DNA of 64,000 bases from an uncultured Fibrobacter sp. (GCF_900316465.1 NZ_ONDD01000015.1:8848-72847), one strand, 5' to 3'; shown: positions 43,064 through 52,339, counted from the stretch's first letter. Translations and numbers: made by a program. The notes: a model not told the origin generated them from the sequence alone.

Positions 43064-43106
43064 GCTCGCCCCCTCACGTACGCTCTAGTACGCTACGGGG
43101 GCTCGC
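43064..43106. repeat. GCCCCC-CGTAC palindromic repeat
   Basis: Nested arms GCCCCC (43068-43073) with GGGGGC (43097-43102), and CGTAC (43077-43081) with GTACG (43088-43092), flanked by CTCG..CTCG. It lies between ilvC and its terminator. It looks like a dispersed palindromic element. Confidence 0.5.
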
Positions 43107-43175
43107 GCCTTGTCTTGCTTGATTATCCAACTTTCGAGAAAGATGTTTTGTCGTTCTCGAAATCGCGAAAATTTG

Positions 43176-43198
43176 GCCCGCCTTTTGGCGGGCTTTTT
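43176..43198 (+). terminator. Rho-independent terminator after ilvC
   Basis: Perfect seven-pair stem GCCCGCC / GGCGGGC with loop TTTT and a T5 run. Confidence 0.9.
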
Positions 43199-43208
43199 CT
43201 GTGTTGAC

Positions 43209-43216
43209 TATATTTA
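43209..43216 (+). promoter_or_regulatory. TATATTTA promoter element of the dCMP deaminase gene
   Basis: TATATTTA is followed by only four bases before the ATG at 43221. A TTTG lies 21 bases upstream, inside the ilvC terminator. Confidence 0.5.
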
Positions 43217-43220
43217 GGGC

Positions 43221-43781
43221 ATGAACAATTCTCAATCTCGCAGCAAGCTTCGTGACGAAGTCTATACCCAGATGATGTGCGCGCAGGCGCGTCTTTCTAA
43301 AGATCAGAATACCCAGATGGGGGCGGTGCTCGTGTCGGCCGACGGTCGCGTGATCAGCACTGGCTACAATGGAGCTCCGGCTGGCTTTGATGACGAAACG
43401 GTGCCGTACACTCGCGAAAAGCAGTTGCTGGCCTACGATTTGTTGGATGCCGATTCGGGCGAGTTGCTGAGCCACCATGAGTTTGAGGCGAACAAGTACC
43501 CGTTCATGGTGCATGCCGAAATCAATGCGCTGCACTATGCCCGCGGCAAGGTTCCTCCGGGATCCAAGCTCTATGTGATCGGTTTCCCGTGCGAACGCTG
43601 TGCCCTGGATGTGAGCCTTTCGGGGGTTGCCGAAGTGTTCGTGACCAAGGACGATTACGACCCGAAGTCTACGCTGAACAATAGCCGTGACACGGCCTAC
43701 TACATGTTTGCGCAGGCGGGAATCGTGGTGACGCTGTGTGGTAAGCGCATTCGCCCTGTGGTTTCGAAGCCTAACAAGTAG
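43221..43781 (+). CDS. dCMP/cytidine deaminase family protein
   Basis: The 186-residue protein has the zinc-deaminase motifs HAEIN (98-102, catalytic Glu100) and PCERC (123-127), together with TGYNGAPAGFD at 47-57. This arrangement is that of deoxycytidylate deaminase, which makes dUMP for thymidylate synthesis. The insertion between about 60 and 95 is longer than in small cytidine deaminases. The start is leaderless. Substrate (dCMP versus related) is inferred from the family. Confidence 0.88.
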   Translation: MNNSQSRSKLRDEVYTQMMCAQARLSKDQNTQMGAVLVSADGRVISTGYNGAPAGFDDETVPYTREKQLLAYDLLDADSGELLSHHEFEANKYPFMVHAEINALHYARGKVPPGSKLYVIGFPCERCALDVSLSGVAEVFVTKDDYDPKSTLNNSRDTAYYMFAQAGIVVTLCGKRIRPVVSKPNK

Positions 43782-43804
43782 TTTTTATCACACACGGAAA
43801 AGTG

Positions 43805-43833
43805 TAGACATAAATTTTTGTCTAAATGTAGAC
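43805..43833. promoter_or_regulatory. TAGACA / TGTCTA / GTAGAC repeats upstream of the TIGR02147 gene
   Basis: TAGACA (43805-43810), TGTCTA (43819-43824) and GTAGAC (43828-43833) form an inverted and a direct repeat, just upstream of TATATTG (about 43853-43859), which precedes the regulator gene. This is an operator-like arrangement that the regulator itself may recognise. Evidence is only the symmetry and position. Confidence 0.35.
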
Positions 43834-43905
43834 TTTTAGGCGGATTTTTTGTTATATTGATAACCGGGAGCAATTTGCGCTCGGTTATTTTTATTGGGAT
43901 TTTTT

Positions 43906-44850
43906 ATGGTGAATCTTTTTGAATATCTGAACTACCGCGAATTTTTGCGGGATAGCTACGAGGAGCGGCACAAGGGTGATTGGCGCTTTAGCCATCGCTA
44001 TATTGCCGACCGAGCTGGATTCGATGCGTCGATGTTCAATAAGATTCTGCAGGGCAAGCGTAACCTGACTAGCCGCCTTGTCTCTGTTTTTGCCGATATT
44101 TTCTGTAGTGATGCCCGCGAAAAGGCCTACTTTGCCGATATGGTGGCGTTCAACCAGGCCAAGAACCATTCCGAAAGCCGCCAGTATTTGGAAAAGTTGG
44201 TGGCAACCAAGGAATGCAAGGTCGAAAATGTAGCCAAGGACCAGTTCGAATACTTTGACCACTGGTACCATGCGGTAATCCGTGAACTGGTGACTTTTTA
44301 CCCGTATGTGGGTGACGATGCGGCGCTCGGCCTGATGGTGCGCCCGCCGCTTACGGCTTCGCAGGTCAAGTCTTCGATTGCGCTGTTGGAACGCCTCTCG
44401 ATGATCAAGAAGAACGAGACGACTGGTTTTTACGAACAGACGCAGGGCCTGATTTCGAGCGGTTCGGAATCGTTCAGCACGGCGGTCAACTCTTACATTC
44501 AGCAGAATTTGAATGTGGCGCAAGACGCCTTGGATCGTTTTGAACGCGGCGAGCGCAATTTGTCAACGCTAGCCTTTGCCTGTGACGAGCCAACTTACAA
44601 AGAATTGGTTGAGATGGTGCGCCGCTTTAGGCGCGAAGTTTTGGCGAAGGTGGGGCAGTGCGAAAAGCCTAATCGCGTGTTCCAGCTGGGCATGCAGTTA
44701 TTCCCGCTTTCTGACCCGTATCCGCCACCGCAGCGCCGCGGTCGTAAGCGCCGTATTCGCGGTATGGAAATGACGAACGGCGACGAATTAGAAGTTGCCG
44801 GTGATGATATCGCCGGCGAAAATGCCGAAGGGGGCGCGGACAATGCTTAA
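43906..44850 (+). CDS. TIGR02147 family protein (DUF4423, putative regulator)
   Basis: The 314-residue protein matches the Fibrobacter paralogous family TIGR02147: start LFEYLNYREFLRDSYEERH, then FSHRYIADRAGFDASMFNKILQGKRNLT, an HTH-like element at about 31-62. The middle (about 95-200) fits DUF4423 (WYHAVIRELVTFYPY). The C-terminal 40 residues are charged. These proteins are thought to be transcription regulators, often next to lipoprotein genes. Here the stop overlaps the start of a pectate-lyase-like lipoprotein by eight bases. A hairpin (AACCGGGAGC..GCGCTCGGTT) sits in its leader. Confidence 0.9.
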   Translation: MVNLFEYLNYREFLRDSYEERHKGDWRFSHRYIADRAGFDASMFNKILQGKRNLTSRLVSVFADIFCSDAREKAYFADMVAFNQAKNHSESRQYLEKLVATKECKVENVAKDQFEYFDHWYHAVIRELVTFYPYVGDDAALGLMVRPPLTASQVKSSIALLERLSMIKKNETTGFYEQTQGLISSGSESFSTAVNSYIQQNLNVAQDALDRFERGERNLSTLAFACDEPTYKELVEMVRRFRREVLAKVGQCEKPNRVFQLGMQLFPLSDPYPPPQRRGRKRRIRGMEMTNGDELEVAGDDIAGENAEGGADNA

Positions 44851-46531
44851 GAGAAAGTCTTTATATGCAGTTCTAGCACCCGTGGTGGCGGGAATGCTTT
44901 GCAGTAGCTTTGTGGGCTGCTCTGAACGTCGCGATGTCGCGGGCGGTACCGAAGCCGAATCGACGATCGCGTTGCAGATTCAGTTGGCAAGCGGTAAGCC
45001 AGCCGCTTATAGCCGTGTGCGTGCGCTCCCGGAAGGTTTTTTACCCGAAGGCAACCGCGTGGTGCCTTGGCTCGAAACGAATGATTCGGGCTTTGTCAAG
45101 ATTCCGATGGAACCGGGTTCTTACACGGTGGAGGCTCGCCATGTCGATGGAACAGTGGCAACAGGCGCTATCCGCAGCGTAGACTTGGAGAAAAAGTCGG
45201 CCGCTAGAATCGATACGGTCAAACTCGGCGAACTTTCTTCGATCGAAGGCTACGTGATGCTCGGTGATTCGATGCCGGTGGTCCGTATTGCGGGCCTTGA
45301 CCGCTATGTGATTCCGGACAGCGCGGGTCACTTTGTGATTGACTCGCTCCCGGTGGGCGATTTTGACGTGCAAATCGGCGACCCGCAAGAGGTTTATTCG
45401 GCCAAGGTGCAGTCGACGACGGGCGATACCTTGTATGTAGACTGCTCTGATTCCACTTCAAGCATTAATGTGGTAAAGCCTAAGGAAACGGCAGCAAGTG
45501 AATATCCCGATGCCGACTGGAACGAACACGATGCCTTGATTAAGTTGGCCGATGGCTATGCTGTAGGCGTGCTCGGTGCTGCGGGCGTTACCGATTCTGC
45601 GGGCAATATCAGCAAGCAGAAGGGCGAAGTCTGTATTGTGACCACAACCGAAGACTACATTATTGTCGAAGACACGACCAGTACGGATTCTGCGTCAACG
45701 ACGGCGGTGATTGCACCGGGGTCGCTCCGTGAATGTGCCTATAAAGAAGGCCCGGTATGGGTGCTGTTTGAAAAAGACGGTACTTATAACCTGCAGGCTC
45801 CGCTCCGCTTGAAGTCCGACAAGACATTCGATGGCCGCGGCCGCGATATCCGCATTTCGGGCATGGGTGTGCTTACCGATGCATCGAGCAACTTGATCTT
45901 TGAAAATCTGACCTTTACGGCGCCGTCTATTACAGCGCAAGATACGACATCTCGCCGCGCCCTTTCGATCCATAACCGTACGCATCATGTGTGGGTGGAC
46001 CATTGCACCTTCGAGGAATACCCGCTGGTGGAATTCGATGTGAAGCGCTGCTCGCATAATGTCACGATTTCTTGGTCTCGTTTTGAAAATGCTCAGACGG
46101 GTGTGCTGTTCGGACTTGCCGGCGATATCATTATGGATACTGCCCAAAGCCTGACAATGCATCACAATTACTTCGAGGGGCTCTCTCGCGACGGAATTCT
46201 TGCTCATGGAGGCAAACTTCATGCCTACAACAACTTCTTCTACTCTTTAGATTTGTCGGGCGTGGTATGTTCAGATTCCGCTACCTGCCTGATAGAAAAG
46301 AACATCTTCAATAACGAAATGCCCGTGACGCTATACCGCTGGTATTACGATGACGGTGCTCCGGTGGATTCTACGGTGGGCTTTGCCGACATGGAATCCA
46401 ACTGGCATACCGCCGGCGGTGAAGATTTCATTACCGATGCTCGCGGCTACAAGCCCGACTACAAGTATACGGCTGATTCCGCCGATGCAGAGCTTGCTTT
46501 GAGAGTCAAGAAGCAAAGCGGAGCCCAGTAA
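44843..46531 (+). CDS. Pectate lyase family 1 lipoprotein
   Basis: The 562-residue protein has lipobox SFVGC (Cys26), mature start CSERRD. Residues about 37-225 hold two or three small beta domains resembling CarboxypepD_reg modules (SRVRALPEGF, VPLEAR-like folds). From about 300 a right-handed beta-helix matches PL1: LFEKDGTYNLQAPLRL, DKTFDGRGRDI, HVWVDHCTFEE, VTISWSRFENAQ and LTMHHNYFEGLSRD. PL1 enzymes cut polygalacturonate by elimination; the catalytic Arg of the HHN-R-P pattern may be the R in LSRD. Whether it is active is uncertain. It overlaps the regulator gene, hinting that the regulator controls it. Confidence 0.85.
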   Translation: MLKRKSLYAVLAPVVAGMLCSSFVGCSERRDVAGGTEAESTIALQIQLASGKPAAYSRVRALPEGFLPEGNRVVPWLETNDSGFVKIPMEPGSYTVEARHVDGTVATGAIRSVDLEKKSAARIDTVKLGELSSIEGYVMLGDSMPVVRIAGLDRYVIPDSAGHFVIDSLPVGDFDVQIGDPQEVYSAKVQSTTGDTLYVDCSDSTSSINVVKPKETAASEYPDADWNEHDALIKLADGYAVGVLGAAGVTDSAGNISKQKGEVCIVTTTEDYIIVEDTTSTDSASTTAVIAPGSLRECAYKEGPVWVLFEKDGTYNLQAPLRLKSDKTFDGRGRDIRISGMGVLTDASSNLIFENLTFTAPSITAQDTTSRRALSIHNRTHHVWVDHCTFEEYPLVEFDVKRCSHNVTISWSRFENAQTGVLFGLAGDIIMDTAQSLTMHHNYFEGLSRDGILAHGGKLHAYNNFFYSLDLSGVVCSDSATCLIEKNIFNNEMPVTLYRWYYDDGAPVDSTVGFADMESNWHTAGGEDFITDARGYKPDYKYTADSADAELALRVKKQSGAQ

Positions 46532-46549
46532 TTTTCTACTTTAGCGGTC

Positions 46550-46867
46550 ATGAAAGAAAAACTCCCGGCTTTCCTGTTCATGCTTGCAATCCCGCTGTCG
46601 ATTGTCCTCTACCTGAAGGTAGAGGCGGCTTCGGGGTCCGAAATGGTGGCGCTGCTTTCGGCGGTGGCTTGCTACCTAGTGGTCTTTTTCTTGCTGGCAG
46701 TATTCTTTAATTCTCGAGCCAAAGATGCTGACGGCAAGGCGGTTTCGGCCCTGGATAACTTGTTTGCAGAAAAGAAGACAAAGGCCGAACTTGCCCGCGA
46801 GGCGATTATTCGCAAGCAAAAGGAACTGGAAGCGAAAAAAGCCTCCGAAAACAAACCGAATTCCTAA
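46550..46867 (+). CDS. Small membrane protein
   Basis: The 105-residue protein has two hydrophobic segments (about 5-22 and 30-52) and a charged tail rich in Lys, Glu and Ala with a possible coiled coil (AREAIIRKQKELEAKK). No family was recognised. TACTTT and TCATG precede it without a ribosome binding site. It follows the PL1 gene by 18 bases. Confidence 0.6.
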   Translation: MKEKLPAFLFMLAIPLSIVLYLKVEAASGSEMVALLSAVACYLVVFFLLAVFFNSRAKDADGKAVSALDNLFAEKKTKAELAREAIIRKQKELEAKKASENKPNS

Positions 46868-46901
46868 GCGGCTCTTTGCAGACAAAATTATCTCCTTTAG
46901 C

Positions 46902-46909
46902 TATATTTG
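46902..46909 (+). promoter_or_regulatory. TATATTTG promoter element of the esterase gene
   Basis: Exact TATATTTG, 17 bases before the ATG at 46927; AAGGAG lies between. ATCTCC (46890-46895) and GGAGAT (46918-46923) flank it symmetrically. Confidence 0.55.
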
Positions 46910-46926
46910 CGCCGTAAGGAGATTAT

Positions 46927-48264
46927 ATGAAGAAAACAGCCCTTTTCCTAGCCTGCGCGGTAGCCTTCGCCGGTGCCGCTGAACGTTATAAAGACCGCAT
47001 GTTTGACGTCTCTGTTGAAAGAGATGTCACCTACGCTTCGGGTGTAAAGCACCTTAAAACCGTCAATTCGTTATTGAAAGCGTATAACTTGTATGCAACA
47101 GTCGATGATGGAATGCCGGTCCATCTTTACGAAAACGAGACTGACCTTACCGAAGTCAGCTTGAAGATGGATATTTACCAGCCGAAAAACGACACCGAAA
47201 AGAAGCGCCCGGTGGTTTTGGTGATGCACGGCGGTGCATTTGCTGCAGGTTCCAAGAACGATTATGACCAGCACTCGGTTACTTATTGTGACTCTCTGGC
47301 TGCTCGCGGATTTGTGACGGCTGCTGTGCAATACCGTCTGGGCATTACGGCGGTAGTCAAGGACAAGGCTCTTACCGTCGATAGCCTCGATTTCTCGAGA
47401 ACGGTGTACCGCGGAATTCAGGATGTTCGTGCCGCTGTCCGCTACATTAGGGCTAACGCCAACAAATTGGGCATTGACCCGGATCGCGTTTACTTGATTG
47501 GCAATAGCGCAGGTGCAATCCTTTCGCTCGAAAACATTTACATGGACAAGGAATCCGAAATCCCGCAGGCAGCTAAGACGAAGCCGGATTTGGGTGGACT
47601 CGATGCCTATGGCGAGCAGGGTTATGGCTCTCAGGCGAACGCTGTGGCCGCCTTGTGGGGTGCCGTTCACGATCCTAAGATTATCGAAGACGTGAAAAAG
47701 CCGGTTCTCTTGGTTCATGGCAAGGCTGATAGTACAGTCGTCTGGAAGACGGGCCGCCCGTTGGGCAACATTGCCGTCGTTCTTGAAAACTTGATGCCTT
47801 CTGCTGCTGCAATGGTGAGCGCACTCGCTTTCCATGTGAATACTCCGACTCTTTACGGTAGCTACGTGATTGACTCGGTGCTTACGGCAAACAATGTGGA
47901 ACACGATACCTACTTTGTCGAAGGTCAGCCCCATGAATTTTATGACTACGATGATTACGACGTGAAGGTGCAAAAGAAGGTCTTTGACTTCCTTTATGGC
48001 TTGACTCAGAAGCCTGCTGTTCGCGATCGCATTGTGCTTGCTTTGGCTAAGCCTTCTGCACTTCGCATGGGTGAAAATAACATGAGCTTTACGGTGTCGA
48101 AGGGTAACAATCTCGCTTATGCCGTGACGGATTTGCGCGGTCGTATCGTTAAGAACGGTGTGGCTTCTGCCGGTGAAACGGTTGAATTGAGCGACCTCAA
48201 TCGCGGCGTGTACGTGCTTCGCGTGAAGGGTGAACGCCCCATTCGCTTCGGCATTTCTCGCTAA
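46927..48264 (+). CDS. Secreted alpha/beta-hydrolase esterase with T9SS-like C-terminal domain
   Basis: The 445-residue protein has a signal peptide (cleavage near AGAAE), then an alpha/beta hydrolase of the carboxylesterase/CE10-like kind: HGGAF oxyanion motif (101-105), nucleophile Ser194 in GNSAG, and an acid/His pair toward residues 270-340 (EGQPHEFYD). The last 70 residues (SFTVSKGNNLAYAVTDLRGRIVK to GVYVLRVKGERPIRFGISR) fit the type IX secretion C-terminal sorting-domain pattern. The enzyme may release acetyl or feruloyl groups from plant polysaccharide; this is inference. Confidence 0.87.
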   Translation: MKKTALFLACAVAFAGAAERYKDRMFDVSVERDVTYASGVKHLKTVNSLLKAYNLYATVDDGMPVHLYENETDLTEVSLKMDIYQPKNDTEKKRPVVLVMHGGAFAAGSKNDYDQHSVTYCDSLAARGFVTAAVQYRLGITAVVKDKALTVDSLDFSRTVYRGIQDVRAAVRYIRANANKLGIDPDRVYLIGNSAGAILSLENIYMDKESEIPQAAKTKPDLGGLDAYGEQGYGSQANAVAALWGAVHDPKIIEDVKKPVLLVHGKADSTVVWKTGRPLGNIAVVLENLMPSAAAMVSALAFHVNTPTLYGSYVIDSVLTANNVEHDTYFVEGQPHEFYDYDDYDVKVQKKVFDFLYGLTQKPAVRDRIVLALAKPSALRMGENNMSFTVSKGNNLAYAVTDLRGRIVKNGVASAGETVELSDLNRGVYVLRVKGERPIRFGISR

Positions 48265-48320
48265 AAAACGCCAATTTCCAAACTTTCTAAAGCGCCCTTT
48301 CATTTCGGAGGGCGTTTTTC

Positions 48321-48328
48321 TATATTTG
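48321..48328 (+). promoter_or_regulatory. TATATTTG promoter element of rnpB
   Basis: Exact TATATTTG just upstream of the RNase P RNA 5' end, after the stem AAAGCGCCCT / AGGGCGTTTT that probably terminates the esterase transcript (48289-48318). Confidence 0.55.
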
Positions 48329-48330
48329 GG

Positions 48331-48697
<367 letters not shown>

Positions 48698-48701
48698 TTA
48701 T

Positions 48702-48730
48702 GAAGGCCTCTGCTTAACGCAGAGGCCTTC
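48702..48730 (+). terminator. Long hairpin after rnpB
   Basis: Perfect 12-pair stem GAAGGCCTCTGC / GCAGAGGCCTTC with loop TTAAC; no T-run follows. A second copy of GCAGAGGCCTTCTCC lies at 48795-48809, followed by TTTT. One or both may end rnpB transcription. The remaining gap to 48951 shows nothing else. Confidence 0.6.
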
Positions 48731-48951
48731 TCCGACTAGGGAAGGCTCCGCCCTCCCTAATACCCTCCTTTCCCTTCGCGGGCAACCGCTAACAGCAGAG
48801 GCCTTCTCCTTTTACAGACCGCTCGGCTTTATTACAAATATGAAAATGTGATATCGCCTCGCTCTCGCACTCACGCCTTGTTTATACAAGGCGCTTGTTG
48901 CTCACGGAATAATTTTATCTTATATTTACTTTATAACGTACGGGAAATATT

Positions 48952-49257
48952 TTGAATAAAGACAAAATAAACAAGTTGATTTTACGCATCGGTGTGGTAA
49001 TCGGTGTGATTGCTGTACTCATGGGAATTGCCCTTACGGTAGCCGTCTGGAACGAGGGCTATTACGTAGGCGCCATGATGATGATTGTGACAGGTGCAAT
49101 CAGCATTTTCCTTGGAATGAAGGAATTGCTGCAGCCGAGCGATCATGTTTTCCACTGGCTGCCGCTGTTCTACAAGATTGTGCGCCGAGCTTTCTTTTTC
49201 TTGAATGCGGTGTTGATCGGGCTTGTCATTCTGACGGTTGCCCCGATGCTTGAATAA
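48952..49257 (+). CDS. Small membrane protein
   Basis: The 101-residue protein starts with TTG. It has three hydrophobic segments (about 8-30, 38-54 and 74-97) joined by short loops. No family was recognised. TATATTTA lies about 30 bases upstream. It converges with recG after nine bases. The unusual start codon and short length lower confidence. Confidence 0.6.
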   Translation: MNKDKINKLILRIGVVIGVIAVLMGIALTVAVWNEGYYVGAMMMIVTGAISIFLGMKELLQPSDHVFHWLPLFYKIVRRAFFFLNAVLIGLVILTVAPMLE

Positions 49258-49266
49258 TCTGTGCGA

Positions 49267-51315
49267 TTAATGCACGCCGTCTTCGTTGGCGGATTTCTTT
49301 TCGCTGTACCAAAGCTGGATTTTTTCACGGGCTTCTTCGTTGAAGGAGTCCTTGTCTTTTAGAATGGTTTCTGCCATTTGCAAGGTTTGCGCGATGAGTT
49401 CCTGGTCGGCAATCCAGTCAAACCAACGGAATACCCAGCTGCCGCTCTGTTCGTTGCCTTCCAGGTTGCCGGCGCCGCGGGTTTGCAGGTCAAGTTCTGC
49501 AATCTCAAAACCGTCGTCGGTGTGGCTGAATTGCGTGAGGCGTTCCAGCGAATTTGCGGCAGCCTCGCCATCGGGCAACATCAAGAAACACCAGGCCTGC
49601 TGATCACCGCGACCAACACGCCCGCGCAACTGGTGTAGCTGTGCTAAGCCAAAACGGTCGGGCTGGTCGATGGCCATAATGTTTGCTTCGGGCACGTTCA
49701 CGCCGACTTCGATGACGGTAGTCGCTACCAGAATATGGACTTCTCCGGCTGCGAATCGCTTGAGAATGGCGTCGCGCTGCTCTTCGTCCATCTGGCCGTG
49801 AATGCCTTCTACGACGACGCTAGAATCAAAGGCACGCAATTCGTTGACTACATCTTCGACACTGCGGGCATTGCCTTCGTCATCGCTCCCGACACGGCTT
49901 ACAATCCAGTAGCACAAGTTTCCGCCCTTTGCCTCGCTGCAAATGAATTTCTTCATGTCATTTCGCTTGTCGGGGCTCACGAGGCGAGTCTTTACGGGCT
50001 TTCGGCCTGCTGGCTTTTCCTTGATCGAAATCACTTGCAAGTCGCCGTATAAGGTCATGGCGAGACTTCGCGGAATCGGGGTGGCGCTCATCACGAGCAT
50101 GTCGGGGTATTCGCCCTTCGAAAGCAAGGCTTCGCGCTGGTTCACGCCAAAGCGGTGCTGTTCGTCGATAATCACGAACCCGAGTTTTGCAAAAGTCACA
50201 TCTTTCGAAAACAGCGCATGCGTTCCGATGACAGCTTGGCAAAGCCCCATCTGGAGTTCGCCCAGAATCTGGCGCTTCTCGGCGGCGGGGGTCGCCCCAA
50301 CTAAAAGTTGAATGCGCATTCCTGCGGCTTCGAAGAACGGTTTCATCTGCTTAAAATGTTGGCGTGCCAAAATATCGGTCGGCACCATCAATGCGCATTG
50401 CTCGCCAGCGCCGCACACGGCCAGCATGGCGAGCAGGGCGACCACCGTTTTGCCACAGCCCACATCGCCTTGCAATAGGGCGTGAAATTGCTTTTTGCCG
50501 TTCAGGCCATCGATAATGCGGTTCAGCGCCGCGTCCTGCCCGCCGGTCAAGTTGAAGGGCAAGCGCGACTTGGCGAGCATGACCTGGCCCAAGTCAATTT
50601 GCCTTTCGTGCCCGCGAACCTTCTGGTTCTCGCGGCGCTTCACCATGCGCAAGCAGAAGGGGAGCAGTTCCAAAACCTTGAGCTCCCGCTTCGCCTTGCG
50701 AATCGAATCGAAGTCGGCAGGCTTGTGCAAAATGCGCAAATCGTCTATGACGGGCTTGTAATGCAGGTAATCGGTGAGTTCCCTAGGGCAAATTCCCGAA
50801 AGCGTCAAAGCGGGAAAATGAAACACCACGCTGAACCAGTTACGAAGCGCCCTTTGCGTAATGCGGGCCTTGATCATCGCCTCGGTCATGGAATACACAG
50901 GCAGAATCTGGCCGCTGAATTGTTCGTCTTCGTCCATGGGCTGCATGTCGGGGTGCGTCATCTGGAATCCGCGGTATTCGCCTACAACGCCTGTGGCGAG
51001 CCAGCGGGTTCCCGGTTTCAGACGCTTGCTTTGATACTGCGCGCCCTGGAAAAATGTAAGTGTCAATTCTCCGGTGCCGTCGGCTAGGGTGGCGACATAG
51101 CGGCTGCCGCGCCCGCGAATAATCCCGCCGCGTAAAATCTTTCCGATCACTACGACGCGGTCGCCGACGTGCAGGTTCCCGATGGCGGTCACCTTGGTCT
51201 GGTCCAGGTAGGTGCGGGGAATATTGAATAGAAAATCGGCAAGCGAAACGATACCCGCAGACTTGAGAGCCTCAAGGCTCTTTGGACCCATCTTGGGGAG
51301 ATTGCTTAAGTCCAT
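49267..51315 (-). CDS. recG: ATP-dependent DNA helicase RecG
   Basis: RecG remodels stalled replication forks and Holliday junctions. The 682-residue protein has the N-terminal wedge/OB domain (PKMGPKSLEALKSAGI), Walker A GDVGCGKT, the DEQH box (DEQHRFG), MSATPIPRSLA, the VIEVGVNVPEA block and QLRGRVGRG. Length and motifs are normal. The RecG gene follows the MCE gene on the same strand. Confidence 0.97.
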   Translation of the reverse strand: MDLSNLPKMGPKSLEALKSAGIVSLADFLFNIPRTYLDQTKVTAIGNLHVGDRVVVIGKILRGGIIRGRGSRYVATLADGTGELTLTFFQGAQYQSKRLKPGTRWLATGVVGEYRGFQMTHPDMQPMDEDEQFSGQILPVYSMTEAMIKARITQRALRNWFSVVFHFPALTLSGICPRELTDYLHYKPVIDDLRILHKPADFDSIRKAKRELKVLELLPFCLRMVKRRENQKVRGHERQIDLGQVMLAKSRLPFNLTGGQDAALNRIIDGLNGKKQFHALLQGDVGCGKTVVALLAMLAVCGAGEQCALMVPTDILARQHFKQMKPFFEAAGMRIQLLVGATPAAEKRQILGELQMGLCQAVIGTHALFSKDVTFAKLGFVIIDEQHRFGVNQREALLSKGEYPDMLVMSATPIPRSLAMTLYGDLQVISIKEKPAGRKPVKTRLVSPDKRNDMKKFICSEAKGGNLCYWIVSRVGSDDEGNARSVEDVVNELRAFDSSVVVEGIHGQMDEEQRDAILKRFAAGEVHILVATTVIEVGVNVPEANIMAIDQPDRFGLAQLHQLRGRVGRGDQQAWCFLMLPDGEAAANSLERLTQFSHTDDGFEIAELDLQTRGAGNLEGNEQSGSWVFRWFDWIADQELIAQTLQMAETILKDKDSFNEEAREKIQLWYSEKKSANEDGVH

Positions 51316-51318
51316 GGT

Positions 51319-52332
51319 TTACTTTGCTTCGCTCTGAGCCTTTTCTTTTTGGGCCTGTTCAGCACGTTCGCGAGCCTTCACGCGAGCGGTCTTTCCGATA
51401 AGGTTCAGGTTCTTCCAAGCGAAGGGCTTGATCGGGTTGCCGTTTTCGTCAAGCATCTTGATACCCTTGGTATCGATTGCTCGTACGATTTCATTCAGCT
51501 TGTTGACCAGTTCGTTCACCTTGTCGACTGTTTCGGAAGAATACAGAATCTTGCTGTAAATGGGGTCCGCTTCGATATTGTTGATCAACTCGTTCGTCTT
51601 GTTTGCGCCTTCCGAAATCTGCTGCATGGCGTTTTCCGCAAGAGCGAGCTTTTCGTTGATGGTGCTGGTAACGATATCGATGGCGGAATCCGCTTGGTTC
51701 GTAACCACAAGCAGGTTGCGGCTGGCGACGTCGGCTTGCTTAAACAGGTTGTTCATTGCCGGCTGTAAAGTCTGGAGTGTCCTTTCGGTGTTCGATAGCG
51801 CCACTTCGATGTTGCGAATGACGTATTCCACCAGGTCGCTTGCAGAACGGTGCGTCGAGTCGCCGTTTGTCACCAGATACACCACCTGGCGAATCGTTTC
51901 GACCTGTGCGTTCACGTTTTCGATGTAGCGCAACACTTCGGCAATGCCCGGTTCAAAGTGCCCTGTGTGAATGTAGTCGTCGGGGAGCACCTTGCCCGTC
52001 TTGGACGGGATGATTTCGAGCCTGCGCTGGCCCATAATCGCGTGGTTGATGTTGTTGAACTGGGTGCCTTCGCGAATCACGATAGGTTCGTTGAACTTGA
52101 TTTCAACGCGGGCGCGGTCACCAAGCCATTGGACTTTGCCAATCGTTCCGACCGTATAGCCACGAATCATTACCTGGTCTTCGGGCTGCAGGGAACCGAG
52201 TTCGTCAAAGTCGACCTGGATAATCGTGGTCGCTTCATGATGGGCATCCCACATGCTATAGGCGATGATGGCAAATAGCCCAAACAACGCAACCAGTGAA
52301 ATGTAGCCCAATGCCCGGTCGGAAATCTTCAT
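51319..52332 (-). CDS. MCE (MlaD-like) lipid-transport protein
   Basis: MCE proteins form rings that shuttle phospholipids across the periplasm. The 337-residue protein has one N-terminal membrane segment (about 9-27) and an MCE domain at about 38-115 (VQVDFDELGSLQPEDQVMIRGYTVGTIGKV). A long helical, coiled-coil-like region (about 130-290) follows. It ends in a charged tail. No MlaE or MlaF gene is adjacent. TATATT lies seven bases before the ATG, another leaderless start. It is directly followed by recG. Confidence 0.9.
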   Translation of the reverse strand: MKISDRALGYISLVALFGLFAIIAYSMWDAHHEATTIIQVDFDELGSLQPEDQVMIRGYTVGTIGKVQWLGDRARVEIKFNEPIVIREGTQFNNINHAIMGQRRLEIIPSKTGKVLPDDYIHTGHFEPGIAEVLRYIENVNAQVETIRQVVYLVTNGDSTHRSASDLVEYVIRNIEVALSNTERTLQTLQPAMNNLFKQADVASRNLLVVTNQADSAIDIVTSTINEKLALAENAMQQISEGANKTNELINNIEADPIYSKILYSSETVDKVNELVNKLNEIVRAIDTKGIKMLDENGNPIKPFAWKNLNLIGKTARVKARERAEQAQKEKAQSEAK

Positions 52333-52339
52333 GGCCGAG

